Shown piece after piece: positions 50,228 to 62,079 of a DNA stretch of 64,000 bases. The position numbers were made by a program, and so were the translations under genes. Every line of letters starts with the position of its first letter. Position 1 is the stretch's first letter. The stretch comes from Macrobrachium rosenbergii (taxonomy: Eukaryota; Arthropoda; Malacostraca; Decapoda; Palaemonidae), in contig NC_089753.1 of NCBI RefSeq assembly GCF_040412425.1, forward strand, positions 45,238,913 through 45,302,912, in the 5' to 3' direction. A model generated the notes under the pieces. It ran no database searches and had not been told where the DNA came from. It saw nothing but the letters and a program-made list of their open reading frames with translations.

Positions 50228-50590
50228 GAATGAGAAATTCTCGCCACGTGCGACGTAGAATTTTTGTATGAGTCTCTGAGGACTGGAATTTGGAGAAATT
50301 CTCGCCACGTGCGACGTAGAATTTTAGGAGTCTCTGAGGACTGGAATTTGGAGAAATTCTCGCCACGACGAGTCTCTGAGGAGAATTTTAGGAGTCTCTA
50401 TGGACTGGAATTTGGAGAAATTCTCGCCACGTACGACGTAGAATTTTAGGAGTCTCTGGGGACTGGAATTTGGAGAAATTCTCGCCACATACGACGTAGA
50501 ATTTTAGGAGTCTCTGGGGACTGGAATTTGGAGAAATTCTCGCCACATGCGACGTAGAATTTTAGGAGTCACTTAGGACTTGGAATTACG
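50228..50590. repeat. Tandem repeat of about 58 bp in the leader, six copies
   Basis: GAGAAATTCTCGCCAC occurs at 50232, 50293, 50351, 50415, 50473 and 50531 (steps 61, 58, 64, 58, 58). Each copy has the 11-base palindrome GAGAAATTCTC, CGACGTAGAATTTTAGGAGT and GGACTGGAATTTG. It lies in the untranslated leader between primer-binding site and gag. Confidence 0.93.
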
Positions 50591-50594
50591 ATTC

Positions 50595-51448
50595 GTCCCT
50601 TAGGACTTAGAAATTACTAACGGGAAACCCAAAGAAAAATGTTTGCTGGGAAATGAAAAAAAAAAAAAAAATGCTACACACGCGGGCATGGGCGGGGGTG
50701 GGGGTGCAGGTCGTTTGGCCAACACCGGAGGTATTTTTAGATTCTGGGTGAATGAACCCGTATATTTATATACCGTCTGGGATTCGGGAATTTCCCAGTC
50801 GTCTGAGAGGATAACAGTACAACGGCCTAGTAATTTTCCCTATAAGCGGAGTTTAAATTTCGCTTTCCTAACACCTAACTCGAATTCTAACTACACTGAG
50901 AGAATTTTCAGCAATGCAAGCTGACTTCGTCGTGTCCCACGTGGGAATTTTATTCGCGCCTAAATAACAGTTCGCTAATTCGAAATGCGAAGTAAAATTT
51001 ATCACAGAGGAATTTCTTTTCGCACTAGCAAGAATATGGCAAAGATTTTAACACAGGAATTTTCGCACTATTCCTCGAAGCAAAAGATATGGCAAAGATT
51101 TTAACACAGAGGAATTTCGCACTATTCCTCGAAGCAAAGGATGGTTAGCACTGGTTATTTCCTAACTACCTATCCTGAAAGGCATGCATTAACGAATCTA
51201 ATACGGCGGTTCTTTTCTCTCAGTGATTACATGCGTCCCTATTTCTAATTCCTAGGAACAGTCACGATTGTAAAAAGGTTTTGCTAAGATTAACACATTA
51301 CTTACGTGGAATTTTCTGGATCTGTGTGCTGGTTTTACACAAAAGGTTCGTAATTGTCTCGTACCCAGCTTAGCTTTGCTAATAGCTGATCTGGCAAGTT
51401 GCAAATGCAATAAAGCAACACTAGGGGAACTGCAACTGCAAAACGAGA
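50595..51448 (-). other. 5' untranslated leader of the LTR element
   Basis: No open frame. An A run at 50659-50671 and small direct repeats (GGCAAAGATTTTAACACAG at 51038 and 51090) are seen. Confidence 0.5.
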
Positions 51449-51466
51449 TCTATGGCCAGGTCGCCA
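51449..51466 (-). promoter_or_regulatory. Primer-binding site
   Basis: Directly after the 5' LTR the minus strand reads TGGCGACCTGGCCATAGA. TGGCGACC is a frequent Gypsy primer-binding start. The tRNA was not identified. Confidence 0.65.
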
Positions 51467-52594
51467 TTTTTACGTTTTTCCGTGGTTTTAGTTTGAAATA
51501 TGCTCTGTGAGACAGGTAGCAACAATTTAAGTTAATTTAGCCTTGTGATTCTGACTTCGTGGGTACAGGAAAACGTAAAAAAAAGGAAAACAAAGGAGAA
51601 TTTCATATGAGCATAGGGCTCTGGTTACTGAGGGAAATATTACGTAAAACACGTGGGCACATTTAAAGTAGTGTATTTACATAAATGACATTAGTACGGG
51701 AAAGAGGAACTCAAGTAGATTGAATGAAACTGGGAATCCCAGCCACAGTCGAGAAGCTTCCACGATAGGATCCCTCTGAAATGAGAGATATGCACATTAT
51801 ACGCCAGTAATGAAAATAGACAAAAGAATAATGAATTCGAAGCTGCACTGATGGTGCCAAAGGAGTAATAAAGAATTAATACTGCCGATGCAAGAGGCGC
51901 ACGGACATTAGACAAGGGAGATTTCTGGCTTTCTCTTTAAGAAAATATTACGAGACAAAAGCGTGACTGAAATGGGGCTCTTCAGGGCACTTTACCTTAG
52001 CAGATTTTCCGAGGGCGTGTAGAAGGCGGTCCGTGGATGACTTGCGATTTCGAGGATGAGTTTCTTCCACGTGGTGAGATGCAAGGGCTTCCGTAAAAAG
52101 AGGCAAGGCGATGGGGACTCCTCGAAACTCCAAGCAATGGCGTGTGGGCTCGAGGAATACGGTCGAAGGACACGAGGAGAAGTATACTTTGAAAGGGCCA
52201 CGTGGTTAGGATGCAAGGGCATCGATGGGGCCAGGTGTTGAGGACGTCTTCACAAGTTCACTCCATATCTTCCAGCCGCGTGTGTGTGAGACCTCGTGGG
52301 CTTTTGCCTTTATCCTCCTATGGGGCAGGGGGGCGTCCATCACAGATGCTTTGACTCATTGCACCTGCTGCCCGCAGGGGAGGTTTTGGCCTGTAGGAGA
52401 AACGCCCAAGCCAGATTACTTTTGCCTCGAAGGAAAGATCTTTATCAAAAATGGGAGCGCCTTTAATCTTTTAACCCTTGTTTTTAAGTCGATAGACAGA
52501 TGGTCTATCGATCGGCCGGCTGGCAGTAAATGAACAACCAACAACAACAAAGGAGGGGGGGGAGGTAATTTGCTAGCGAATTCTTGCTAATCAT

Positions 52595-52597
<3 letters not shown>
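51467..52597 (-). mobile_element. 5' LTR of the Gypsy-type retrotransposon
   Basis: A 1,131-bp partner of 45022-46150. On the minus strand a TATA-like GATAAAGGCAAAAG lies near 52314-52301. Its outer border is an (AT)n run. Confidence 0.88.
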
Positions 52598-52631
<34 letters not shown>

Positions 52632-53292
52632 AATGCACCTCCACTTTCACACTGTACAGTATACCCAGTTCCTGATAGGCCTTTCGCTCTTCCTCCTCCT
52701 CGTTCCTAACGTTTCCGAATTATACACTTTTTTCAACCAACATGAATTATTTATTCTTTCTGTATTGATCACATCATATCAGAACATTCTGATCCATCAT
52801 TTAACTTTGCCCTTTTTTGCTGCTTCTATGTATCTCCACATTTCTCACCATTTCGTTCTTTTTATGCCATGTATACCAAGTAAACAATTCAACGCAAGAG
52901 TTTTAACCTATTTTCTTTTATTTCTATTACATATCCAAACCTTACTTCTATCAAGGACAGTTGGCTCGTACCCTTACATAAATTCCCTAACTGGCCACCA
53001 TAGTCACTGCTGATATCTTGTCAGTCTTTTGAACAATCAGTGAATTTACTTCCAAATGCATTTGAATCATTGCTGCATCTTTCTGGTTTCTTTATAACCA
53101 TTATAACCTTGCTCTTGCTCATATTTACTCTTAACCTTCATCTCTTGCCAATGATTGTACAGTCCTTTAATAGTTTCCACAGTTTCTTTGCACTAAATGT
53201 ATCTTCCACAAACATCAACCATTCCACAGTTCATTCTTCGGAAACGTTAGGAACTGGGTAGCCTATACTGTATAGTGTGAAAGTGGAGGTGC

Positions 53293-53335
<43 letters not shown>
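52598..53335 (-). pseudogene. LINE remnant, copy 2 (inverted), with inverted ends
   Basis: Minus-strand copy of 44085-44760 with the same broken RT C-terminal motifs. Unlike copy 1, both its borders carry the same end sequence in opposite orientation: AATGCACCTCCACTTTCACA at about 52632, mirrored at about 53295. The unit thus looks like a foldback capturing a LINE piece. Short (AT)n tracts lie on both sides. Confidence 0.65.
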
Positions 53336-53339
<4 letters not shown>

Positions 53340-53340
53340 T

Positions 53341-53921
53341 GTTGCTTCCTGGTCTTTGAATTTCGCCTTTGCTATGGTTATCTACGTAATGACCCAGAGA
53401 TAGGGAAAATATGTGATTACATAAAAAAATATTTTTTCACATAAACCGGTGTTTTTTTGGAAAAAGGAATAAATTATGATTTTTGCAGAGGTATATCTAA
53501 AATTGTGGTAATAAAAACATTTTTATCCAATCTGCAAGTTTTATTGGAAATGAGTTAAAAGTCAATAGATTTTGGTGAAGGATGCCAGGAGTAGGGTTTA
53601 TACTGTACACTGCTTCTCTGGCGGAAAAGAATCTTTTCCGCTTTATGTAAGTAAATACTGAAATTATTTGTAACCGAATTAATTAGAAGTACATTAGAAC
53701 GTCTATTGTTTTGAAATGTCAATAAATTTCAGGGAAATCACCCATGTCGCCTCTTGATTGCAGAATTGGTTGTGTATCACTTCTGATTTTGTTTTCCTGC
53801 ATTTTTCATGGAAATAAAACACTGATTAAAACCCACGTGTTCTAGTTTTCCCATCACATAATTTGGGGAAAATATATAACATAAAAAAACCTAAAATGGC
53901 CTAAATAGCAACATTTTTATC
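53341..53921 (+). repeat. Foldback element, left arm
   Basis: GTTGCTTCCTGGTCTTTGAA starts the arm; it mirrors 54507-55082 along its full length with a few indels. No coding capacity seen. Confidence 0.93.
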
Positions 53922-53922
53922 G

Positions 53923-53995
<73 letters not shown>

Positions 53996-54000
53996 ATATA

Positions 54001-54043
<43 letters not shown>

Positions 54044-54379
54044 TATTTATATAATATATATGTATACATACATACACAAACACACATATACATACATACA
54101 GTATATATATATATATATATACGTACTAATTTTTCCAAACATCGTTTATACCAGTAGTCTGTCAGAGTTGATCTTTCATGTACATTTGGACCAGAAATAA
54201 TGTTGTTGGCCAAGTATCCCACGTATAGCGATGCAAAGGTTGTACGTGGCGGCGATCAAATAACACTGTTCACAAAACCGAAACAACAGTAAAGTTTTTC
54301 TAATCAGTGATTGACAAAAAGTGGGTTTCCGGGTTTACTATAACTAACAAAGATATTGGAATTACATACACACATATTT

Positions 54380-54474
<95 letters not shown>

Positions 54475-54506
54475 ATTATATATATAAAAATATATATATA
54501 TATTTA
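53922..54506. repeat. Foldback centre with two (AT)n tracts
   Basis: AT-rich tracts at 53926-54120 and 54378-54505 surround about 250 bp of unique sequence without a gene. Confidence 0.88.
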
Positions 54507-55082
54507 GATAAAAATGTTGCATTTTAGGCCATTTTAGGTTTTTATGTTATATATTTTCCCCAAATTATGTGATGGGAAAACTAGAACAAGTGGGTTTTAA
54601 TCAGTGTTTTATTTCCATGAAAAATGCAGGAAAACAAAATCAGAAGTGATACACAACCAATTCTGCACCCAAGAGGCGACATGGGTGGATTTCCCCTGAA
54701 ATTTATTGACATTTCAAAACAATAGACGTTCTAATGTACTTCTAATTAATTCGGTTACAAATAATTTCAGTATTTACTTACATAAAGCGGAAAGATTCTT
54801 TCCGCCAGAGAAGCAGTGTACAGTATAAACCCTACTCCTGGCATCCTTCACCAAAATCTATTGACTTTAACTCATTTCCAATCAAACTTGCAGATTGGAT
54901 AAAAATGTTTTTTTATTACAATTTTAGATATACCTCTGCAAAAATCATAATTTATTCCTTTTTCCAAAAAACACCGGTTTATGTGAAAAAATATTTTTTT
55001 ATGTAATCACATATTTTCCCTATCTCTGGGTCATTACGTAGATAACCATAGCAAAGGCGAAATTCAAAGACCAGGAAGCAAC
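54507..55082 (-). repeat. Foldback element, right arm
   Basis: Inverse copy of 53341-53921, ending in CCAGGAAGCAAC. No clear target duplication at the outer ends. Confidence 0.93.
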
Positions 55083-55429
55083 CGTATTAAGTAAACTTCG
55101 CGGTACAAAGTAAATTAATAGACATAAAAAGAAAACTTCACAAAACAAAGGTCAAAGCTACCAACAAGCAGAACACCATTGCTGTATATAAGCAATATTT
55201 TTAAAAATAAATTATCGTCATTACCATAATAATAAGTAAGAATGCTGTTAAAATGCTTCAGAACTCAAACTGCAGTTAGTAGAAGCAACCGCTAAAAGGA
55301 AACATTGCACGTGCCTATGGTTTTATAAATAAGGCAACTCTCTAACTTAAAAAGACCTGAACTAAGATTCATAAGTTGATTATTAAAATGCGTGATAAAA
55401 GCAGATTCAATTATATTTCTTTTAACAAT

Positions 55430-56300
55430 ATTATTACAAAAAATTATCTCTCATGAGTTTTTTCCAGTCTATACAGTGGTGAAAACCATTCATATGTACA
55501 AATAACTCACCTGTCAATTTCCCTGTTCGAACTGCATAATGATGTTGTTTAACACTGTCTTCCAATTCTTTACCAGTCTGACCTAGATATTTACTGATAT
55601 ATCCAGCACAAGGGATCGTGTAAATTCAATCACTAATTTGTTTTGGGGAGTTACGAACAATGTCATTTTCAACTGTTCCAGAATTCTTGAGAAAACATTT
55701 ATCTTTACAGTTTTCAGTAATTTTTTTTAATAAGTGAAAGATTAACATTATATCGCAGTGTTAGAATATTCATCTAATAAAAAGTTCCCTATTCTTATTG
55801 GAATAAAAAATGTTCATAGCTTTCCGCAAAGATTTGTCAATTAAAAACTTTTGGTATATTAGCGTAACTCCTGCGTCATAAATTGTACAAAATTCTGTGT
55901 ATGAAAACTCCGGACTGCATATCCTTAATGCTCTTAAAACCATGCCACAAAAACCAGAGTTTTACAATGAACTGGTGATTCGAATAATAGTGGATATAGA
56001 TTTTCTGTAAGCATCAAACACTAAACTTCCATCCCTTCTATGAATAAAGGATCTAAAAATGGTAATACACAATTATTTTTTTCATCGGTGAATTTATTAA
56101 GATGCACCATCTTATTTAACTTGTCTAAACAGCTGTTCAAGTTGTCAGATACTGGTCAAACATGTCATCAGCATATCGAAGCAAAAGAACCCCCTTAGGC
56201 AAACAGCTGGAAATACTCCTGCTTCAAAAAATTCCATATACAGTACAGGTTGCTAAACTCTGGGAACGGGGCATTGCCCATAGCCATTAAAAACTTTTGA
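55430..56300 (-). pseudogene. Penelope-like retroelement remnant (RT and GIY-YIG)
   Basis: Minus strand, in broken frames. First MAMGNA near 56285 and NLYMEFFE-like sequence (RT motif region before the active site), then LRYADDM at 56181-56161, the RT catalytic motif in Y-A-D-D form. VLPFLD and ICSPEF, with a DGSLVFDAYRKS segment, correspond to the thumb of Penelope-like RTs. The final part (about 55640-55466) reads YTIPC, KYLGQTGKEL, HHYAVR and HHCIDW, the GIY-YIG endonuclease typical of these elements. Frameshifts and stops inactivate it. The 5' half is missing. Confidence 0.75.
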
Positions 56301-56311
56301 AGGTAATAATA

Positions 56312-56314
<3 letters not shown>

Positions 56315-56365
<51 letters not shown>
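56315..56365. repeat. (AT)n microsatellite
   Basis: About 50 bp of AT at the 5' break of the Penelope-like remnant. Confidence 0.95.
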
Positions 56366-56369
<4 letters not shown>

Positions 56370-56370
<1 letters not shown>

Positions 56371-57480
56371 ATATATCATAAATATATTTTAAATCAAAAG
56401 TTTTTATATATGTATATATATAAATTATATACATACATACATACATATTCAAATAACTATATGTGAGCCTGAACGTAACCCTTACGGAGAGTACCATAGG
56501 CTAAATTCGGACTAATTCACGTAAATTTTTAACGCTTAAATAGGGACTATCGATTAAGAGTGGCCAGGCTGGACGATGAATGTCTTAAACGCTGAGTATA
56601 ACAACATTGGACTGTCGGTGTTTTACTGTATAAGTGAAAAATATATGTATACGCAATGAAATTGTTATATAAGGATTACACGTCCCCTTATCACTCTTCT
56701 ATATTTCTACTTAAATACATCTCTGGCATTTATGGCTACATCAGAAATAATTCATCACTGTAACTGCGGACAGTCCTCTACATTTCTCAGCAAATTTCTG
56801 TGACCTAACGCACTGTGCTACAACCAACGACCATTTTTCTACTCTTATTAATGAACAGAACGTGGGTGCTGCGTCTATGGTGTCCTCTATAAGTATGGGG
56901 GCGCGGGCGGGTAACGATCATAAACTAGTTTTTATCATTAGATATGGCGCATTTTATCACCATCGCTTAGGCAACACCTTCCTAATTGTCGTATCCCAGA
57001 TATACCGACGCGGCTATGATCTGTTGTTATACAAATGTATACGTCAAATACAAAGAGACGGCAAACTCTTTCTGTAAGTATCTTCCATAGCCAAAGATTA
57101 TGTACAGAATTTTTATGTAAGTGAACTATTCAGTCATTTACAGCGAAAAATTAATAAATAAAAAAAAAAGTGTCGACAAAAAATTCCGGAAGTGAATCAC
57201 ACGCGTCGGGAAGAATCCTTCATAAACTGTCAGCATCAGACATTGAAGAACTCCTTTTCTAACAGATTTCATTCACCTGGAAAAATAACACTATGTTCAC
57301 TCTCATTCAAACAGCATATTACAATTTACATGAGAAATCTTCTTCACATAATTTATCGGACTGCACCTACGACTGAAATCATTCGACATTTCGGCATTCA
57401 CATCAGGAATTACAGTCACGCAAACAAAATAACACTTGTATCTATATAACTAGAATCTCTTAACACTAGGTTTCCTTGAA
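56370..57480. other. Unique sequence, no gene supported
   Basis: Frames of 71 and 85 residues (56862, 57192) have no recognisable motif or splice context. Confidence 0.45.
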
Positions 57481-57497
57481 AAAAAAAATAAATAAAT

Positions 57498-57570
<73 letters not shown>
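57480..57570. repeat. A-rich run and (AT)n microsatellite
   Basis: AAATA-rich sequence runs into about 58 bp of AT. Confidence 0.94.
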
Positions 57571-57573
<3 letters not shown>

Positions 57574-57659
57574 TATACTGTATACATGTATATATTTTAT
57601 ATACGTATTTATATACAGTATATAACTATAAATATGTATATACATATATATACATATAT

Positions 57660-59183
57660 ATATTTATATGTATGTGTATAAATGAAGTAATTAAACTATA
57701 TGATGAGATATAAAAGAGACAATTTGTTCTATGTGAATTTAACGAGCAATAGGGCTTTATAATCATTCGGCGTCCTCTAAAAATAAATAACTTGTTATTA
57801 AATTTCCTAAATGTTTACGTAGTCATTATCATAGTCATGCACTATGGTTAATTGCATTACCATCCCTGTTTCTACTATATTAAGCTAATAAAGGTCTGTT
57901 AACTCTTCAATTTCCTCTCAGTTAGGACGCGGTTATCTCTGTGAAATTTGAAAGTGTAAAGGAAATATTTAAATAATGTTCAGTTTCTTCTTATAGCCTA
58001 CTTCTCGTTTAGGTTTGGCAAGAAATCAAAGGTCTTTGTCTCGTTAATATGAAATGTTATTATTATTTTTATTATTGTAATTGATAATGAATGAACATCT
58101 ATATAAACCAAGCCTAAAAGACTACTAACTCACCAAGCAAGTTTCCGTAAAATATTATACCCTGAAAAAGAAAAATGGAGAAAATATAAAAATAAATGAA
58201 TAACAACAGAAATAAGACAAGGAAAGAATGCCTAAAATGGAAAATATTTAAATACGACAATACTATGACAAATAGACAGAATTTCTTACATACCCTCACC
58301 ATTAACCCATATTTTCAGCAAAATTCAGCCAAGAGGAATTAAAACCTATCGATTAAACCCTATCCATTTATATAGTTGAAAAAATATCAATGATTCGGCT
58401 TCGTTTTCGTGAATGCAGGCAAACCAACAGAACGTGTGTTGACTGAATGAAGCATATTATCTTACGTCAGAACAACAGAGACAGAAATTGAGATTATGGA
58501 AGAAGGAAAAAGTGTTCTTGGACTTTACTTTTCCAGGGCTGGTAAAGTAATCGACTAAATCGTCAATGTAGAAAATACATCGCATGCCGAAAATAGTGAC
58601 TATACTGATAAATTCTAAAATTAAAAAACCCTTGATTTAATTTTCTTATTAATCGAACAATTCAAATGAGGTTGCCTGGTTAATATCAGTCCATCATAAT
58701 AATGAAATTACGAAGAGTATAATCTGTATAGAACTGTCATTTTTATTGACGATAGTGAGTTGAAAAATATTCATTCTAAATATTGTTTGTCTCTCAAATG
58801 AAAAACTACAGAAAAAGATAGATCTTCCCATTTACCTGCCCAACAAAAGTTAAATGAAAAGATAAGGGTTATTCGCAATCTCACCTGCGCAAAAGACTGG
58901 AAGGAAGAAATCGGAATTACTCATTATCTCTCCAACATAAGCAATAAAGGAAAAACAAGAGTAATTAATTAAAAATGAATAGAATTATTAAATAACCCAA
59001 ACAACACAAGTATTTTCATTTTCACCCAGAAAAGAAAGAATAAATAGATAGAATAGCTAGAAGTTATTCCTAGCCTCCCAGAATTACTAAATGCCTTCAG
59101 ACCATGAAATAATGAAGAAAATGAGTGGGATTTTTCATTGTTAACTATTCAATATTACATCCTGAACATGAAAGATTGAAAAG

Positions 59184-59185
<2 letters not shown>
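57660..59185. other. Intron-like AT-rich sequence, no gene seen
   Basis: No supported frame. Confidence 0.5.
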
Positions 59186-59189
<4 letters not shown>

Positions 59190-59258
<69 letters not shown>

Positions 59259-59292
59259 GTATATTAGATATACACACACACACACACACATG

Positions 59293-59337
<45 letters not shown>

Positions 59338-59367
59338 TAAAACCACACTGAAACACACTATAAAATT

Positions 59368-59436
<69 letters not shown>
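59190..59436. repeat. (AT)n/(AC)n microsatellite cluster
   Basis: AT at 59190-59242, a short AC run at 59273-59289, AT at 59304-59333 and 59375-59436. Confidence 0.95.
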
Positions 59437-59438
<2 letters not shown>

Positions 59439-59465
59439 TACATACATACATGTGTGTGTGTGTGA

Positions 59466-59564
59466 GTACAAAGCTTAGAGCTTTTGTCCAACTACTGTGG
59501 ACCTGTTCACTAAACTACTGCGAACAAGTCCGCAGTAGTTAGACGAAAGCTCTAAGCTTTGTAC
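59466..59564. repeat. Hairpin with 37-bp arms
   Basis: GTACAAAGCTTAGAGCTTTT (59466) mirrors the segment ending GCTCTAAGCTTTGTAC (59564), with a 25-base loop. About four mismatches in the stem. Confidence 0.9.
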
Positions 59565-59786
59565 ATATACATACATTTCTGATACACTGTAAGTTTTATA
59601 ACACGTATTTCATCGTAGATCTGACCTCACATTTCTGATAAATACGAAATAGTACTTTTATAGTTCATATATACATATACGCATACATGTATGCACAAAT
59701 TTATATAATGTATATGTATATAAACATACGTTTTATATATATATATATATATATGTATTCACACACATATATGCACACACACACAC

Positions 59787-59787
<1 letters not shown>

Positions 59788-59840
<53 letters not shown>
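59788..59840. repeat. (AT)n microsatellite
   Basis: About 52 bp of AT after a CA run. Confidence 0.95.
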
Positions 59841-59847
<7 letters not shown>

Positions 59848-60011
59848 ATATTACTTTCCAAGCATAAAAGAATCCTAGAAAACACTGCGTGTATTCCATA
59901 GACTGAAGAACGGTCTCATCTTAAAATATGAGGAAAACTTCATACATATTGGAAACCGATAGACAGCTGGCTTTTAACAAAACGACGAGAAATTACTCCG
60001 TCGGATAAGGA

Positions 60012-60092
60012 GGCTCCGGAAGGAGGAGGAGGAGTCGGAGGAGTCGGAGGAGGAGGTATCAGGAAAGGGGGAGTCGGGGGAGGGGGTGTTGG
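60012..60092 (+). other. GGA-rich, possible G-quadruplex
   Basis: Repeated GGAGGAGGAGGAGTCGGAGG-type words followed by GGGGGAGTCGGGGGAGGGGG. Many G runs of two to five within 80 bases. Confidence 0.6.
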
Positions 60093-60235
60093 CTTAAGAG
60101 AAAATGAGATGCTGTGCCTGCGGAAAATAATGGAATGGGAGAAGGGGAGGATGGGGGATGATAATGACGGTGAAGTAAAGAAGCAAACATAATGATCCAG
60201 AAAATTGAAGCAATATATCAATGTGATATGTGAAC

Positions 60236-60236
<1 letters not shown>

Positions 60237-60291
<55 letters not shown>
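60237..60291. repeat. (TC)n microsatellite
   Basis: About 54 bp of TC. Confidence 0.96.
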
Positions 60292-60295
<4 letters not shown>

Positions 60296-60360
60296 TAGGT
60301 AATAACGGTAACTGGGAGGGAGCGCCATAATAGAGAAATACAATAACAATCGCAATAATT

Positions 60361-60611
60361 CGCCCCTAGTTTGACGAACTGGCGTAAGCCATTTTTTCCC
60401 CACTCGGAGAAAATGGGCTTCGAAGATTTTGATATTATTCATATCTTCTAATTAGCTCATCTTTTGAGGAAACTTGCTTTGAAAATCTGACGGCACAGAC
60501 AGCTGAAGTTTTGACGTGTTACAGAATATCAAGCACTGAGTCACTTTGGCTGGAAAACTCGAAACTTAAAAAAAAATGGGTTACGCCAGTTCGTCAAAAC
60601 AGGGATGAATT
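60361..60611. mobile_element. Foldback MITE
   Basis: TTTGACGAACTGGCGTAAGC near the left end mirrors TTACGCCAGTTCGTCAAAA near the right end; flanks have AATT-containing words. About 250 bp, non-coding. Confidence 0.75.
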
Positions 60612-60877
60612 ATAATAATGATATTTATAACAATAAAAATGAAAAGTGTTTTGAAAGCATTGGTAAAGTAATAATTCATGTTCCCTGCCGAGAACTGACG
60701 TTGCTTTTATCAAGCATCGCGACTGATGAAACGTTAAAAAAAACACCCTTAAGGTTCTTGCATAAGTGAATGTCTTTGACAATTTGCTACCAATAAGCTA
60801 TATTTCTAGGATGCAAATGCCCCCTTAAAGCAGCTGTTTTTTTAGCATTAATTTTGGTCAAACCTGTTACAAAAGAA

Positions 60878-61281
60878 ACCTTTATCCATAGGTCTGCATG
60901 AAGATAGGTCGCCAGTCTGTCCGTCTGATTTCAGTGACTCAAATACCCTTTAAGAGGAGTTGGTTGATATCTTTAACAGCCATTAATTACAAAGATTCCC
61001 GAATTTCCCATTTAGCGTGAAGTCAGACCAAACTAAACAAGTCAGTGAGAAAGAGATTTGTGAATAAAAGCAAAGTTAAAATAAAGATGAGAAAGAGAGT
61101 TAAAATTAATTAAGAAGTGATTAAGTAAAATAGAACTTCCGTAAATTGTAATTTTTACTTTATTTTTCAAATGTTATTCAAATGAAATATGTGATTCTAC
61201 TAAATAAAATTCTGTTAAAAGAAATTATACCAAATTTGAAGGAGTGGAACTAATGAAATGTGAAATTTTAAAAATGCATTA

Positions 61282-61362
<81 letters not shown>

Positions 61363-61764
61363 CTTTATCCATAGGTCTGCATGAAGATGGGTCGCCAGTC
61401 TGTCCGTCTGATTTCAGTGACTCAAATACCCTTTAAGAGGAGTTGGTCGGTATCTTTAACAGCCATTAATTATAAAGATTCCCGAAATTCCCCTTTAGCG
61501 TGAAGTCAGATCAAACTAAACACGTCAGTGAGAAAGAGATTTGTGAATAAAAGCAAAGTTAAAATAAAGATGAGAAAGAGAGTTAAAATTAATTAAGAAG
61601 TGATTAAGTAAAATAGAACTTCCGTAAATTGTAATTTTTACTTTATTTCTCAAATGTTATTCAAACTAAATACGTGATTTTACTAAATAAAATTCTGTTA
61701 AAAGAAATTTTACCAAATTTGAAGGAATGGAACTAATGAAATGTGAAATTTTAAAAATGCATTA

Positions 61765-61830
<66 letters not shown>

Positions 61831-61861
61831 CTTTATTTATAGGTTTGCATAAAGATAGGTC
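60878..61861. repeat. 483-bp direct duplication with (AAT)n tails and a third start
   Basis: ACCTTTATCCATAGGTCTGC starts units at 60878 and 61361; a third, cut after 33 bases, starts at 61829. Each full unit ends in about 65-75 bp of AAT. The copies are roughly 97 percent alike by eye. Confidence 0.93.
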
Positions 61862-62005
61862 ATGCTAATCAATGTTGCCAAGGCACAGACGCTTAGCGGA
61901 ACAGTCCCTTTATTTGAGTCCAAAGAGTCGGATTATTTAAGGTTTGCTGCTATCGCAAGGTGCGGTGAACTTAAAGTAATGGCGTCCTCGTTTTTCTGTG
62001 GAGGC

Positions 62006-62007
<2 letters not shown>

Positions 62008-62074
<67 letters not shown>
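62008..62074. repeat. (AAT)n microsatellite
   Basis: About 66 bp of AAT. Confidence 0.97.
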
Positions 62075-62075
<1 letters not shown>

Positions 62076-62079
62076 GTTA

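Larger units (their letters stand above)
45022..52597 (-). mobile_element. Gypsy-type LTR retrotransposon lacking RT and integrase
   Basis: The whole element is 7,576 bp. Two 1.13-kb LTRs flank a 5.3-kb interior read on the minus strand: primer-binding site, 1.6-kb leader with tandem repeats, gag with zinc knuckles, aspartic protease, a proline-rich tail, then 1.6 kb of non-coding sequence to the polypurine tract. No RT, RNase H or integrase motif is present. Gag and protease carry stops and frameshifts although the LTRs are nearly identical. It probably amplified in trans. Confidence 0.85.
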
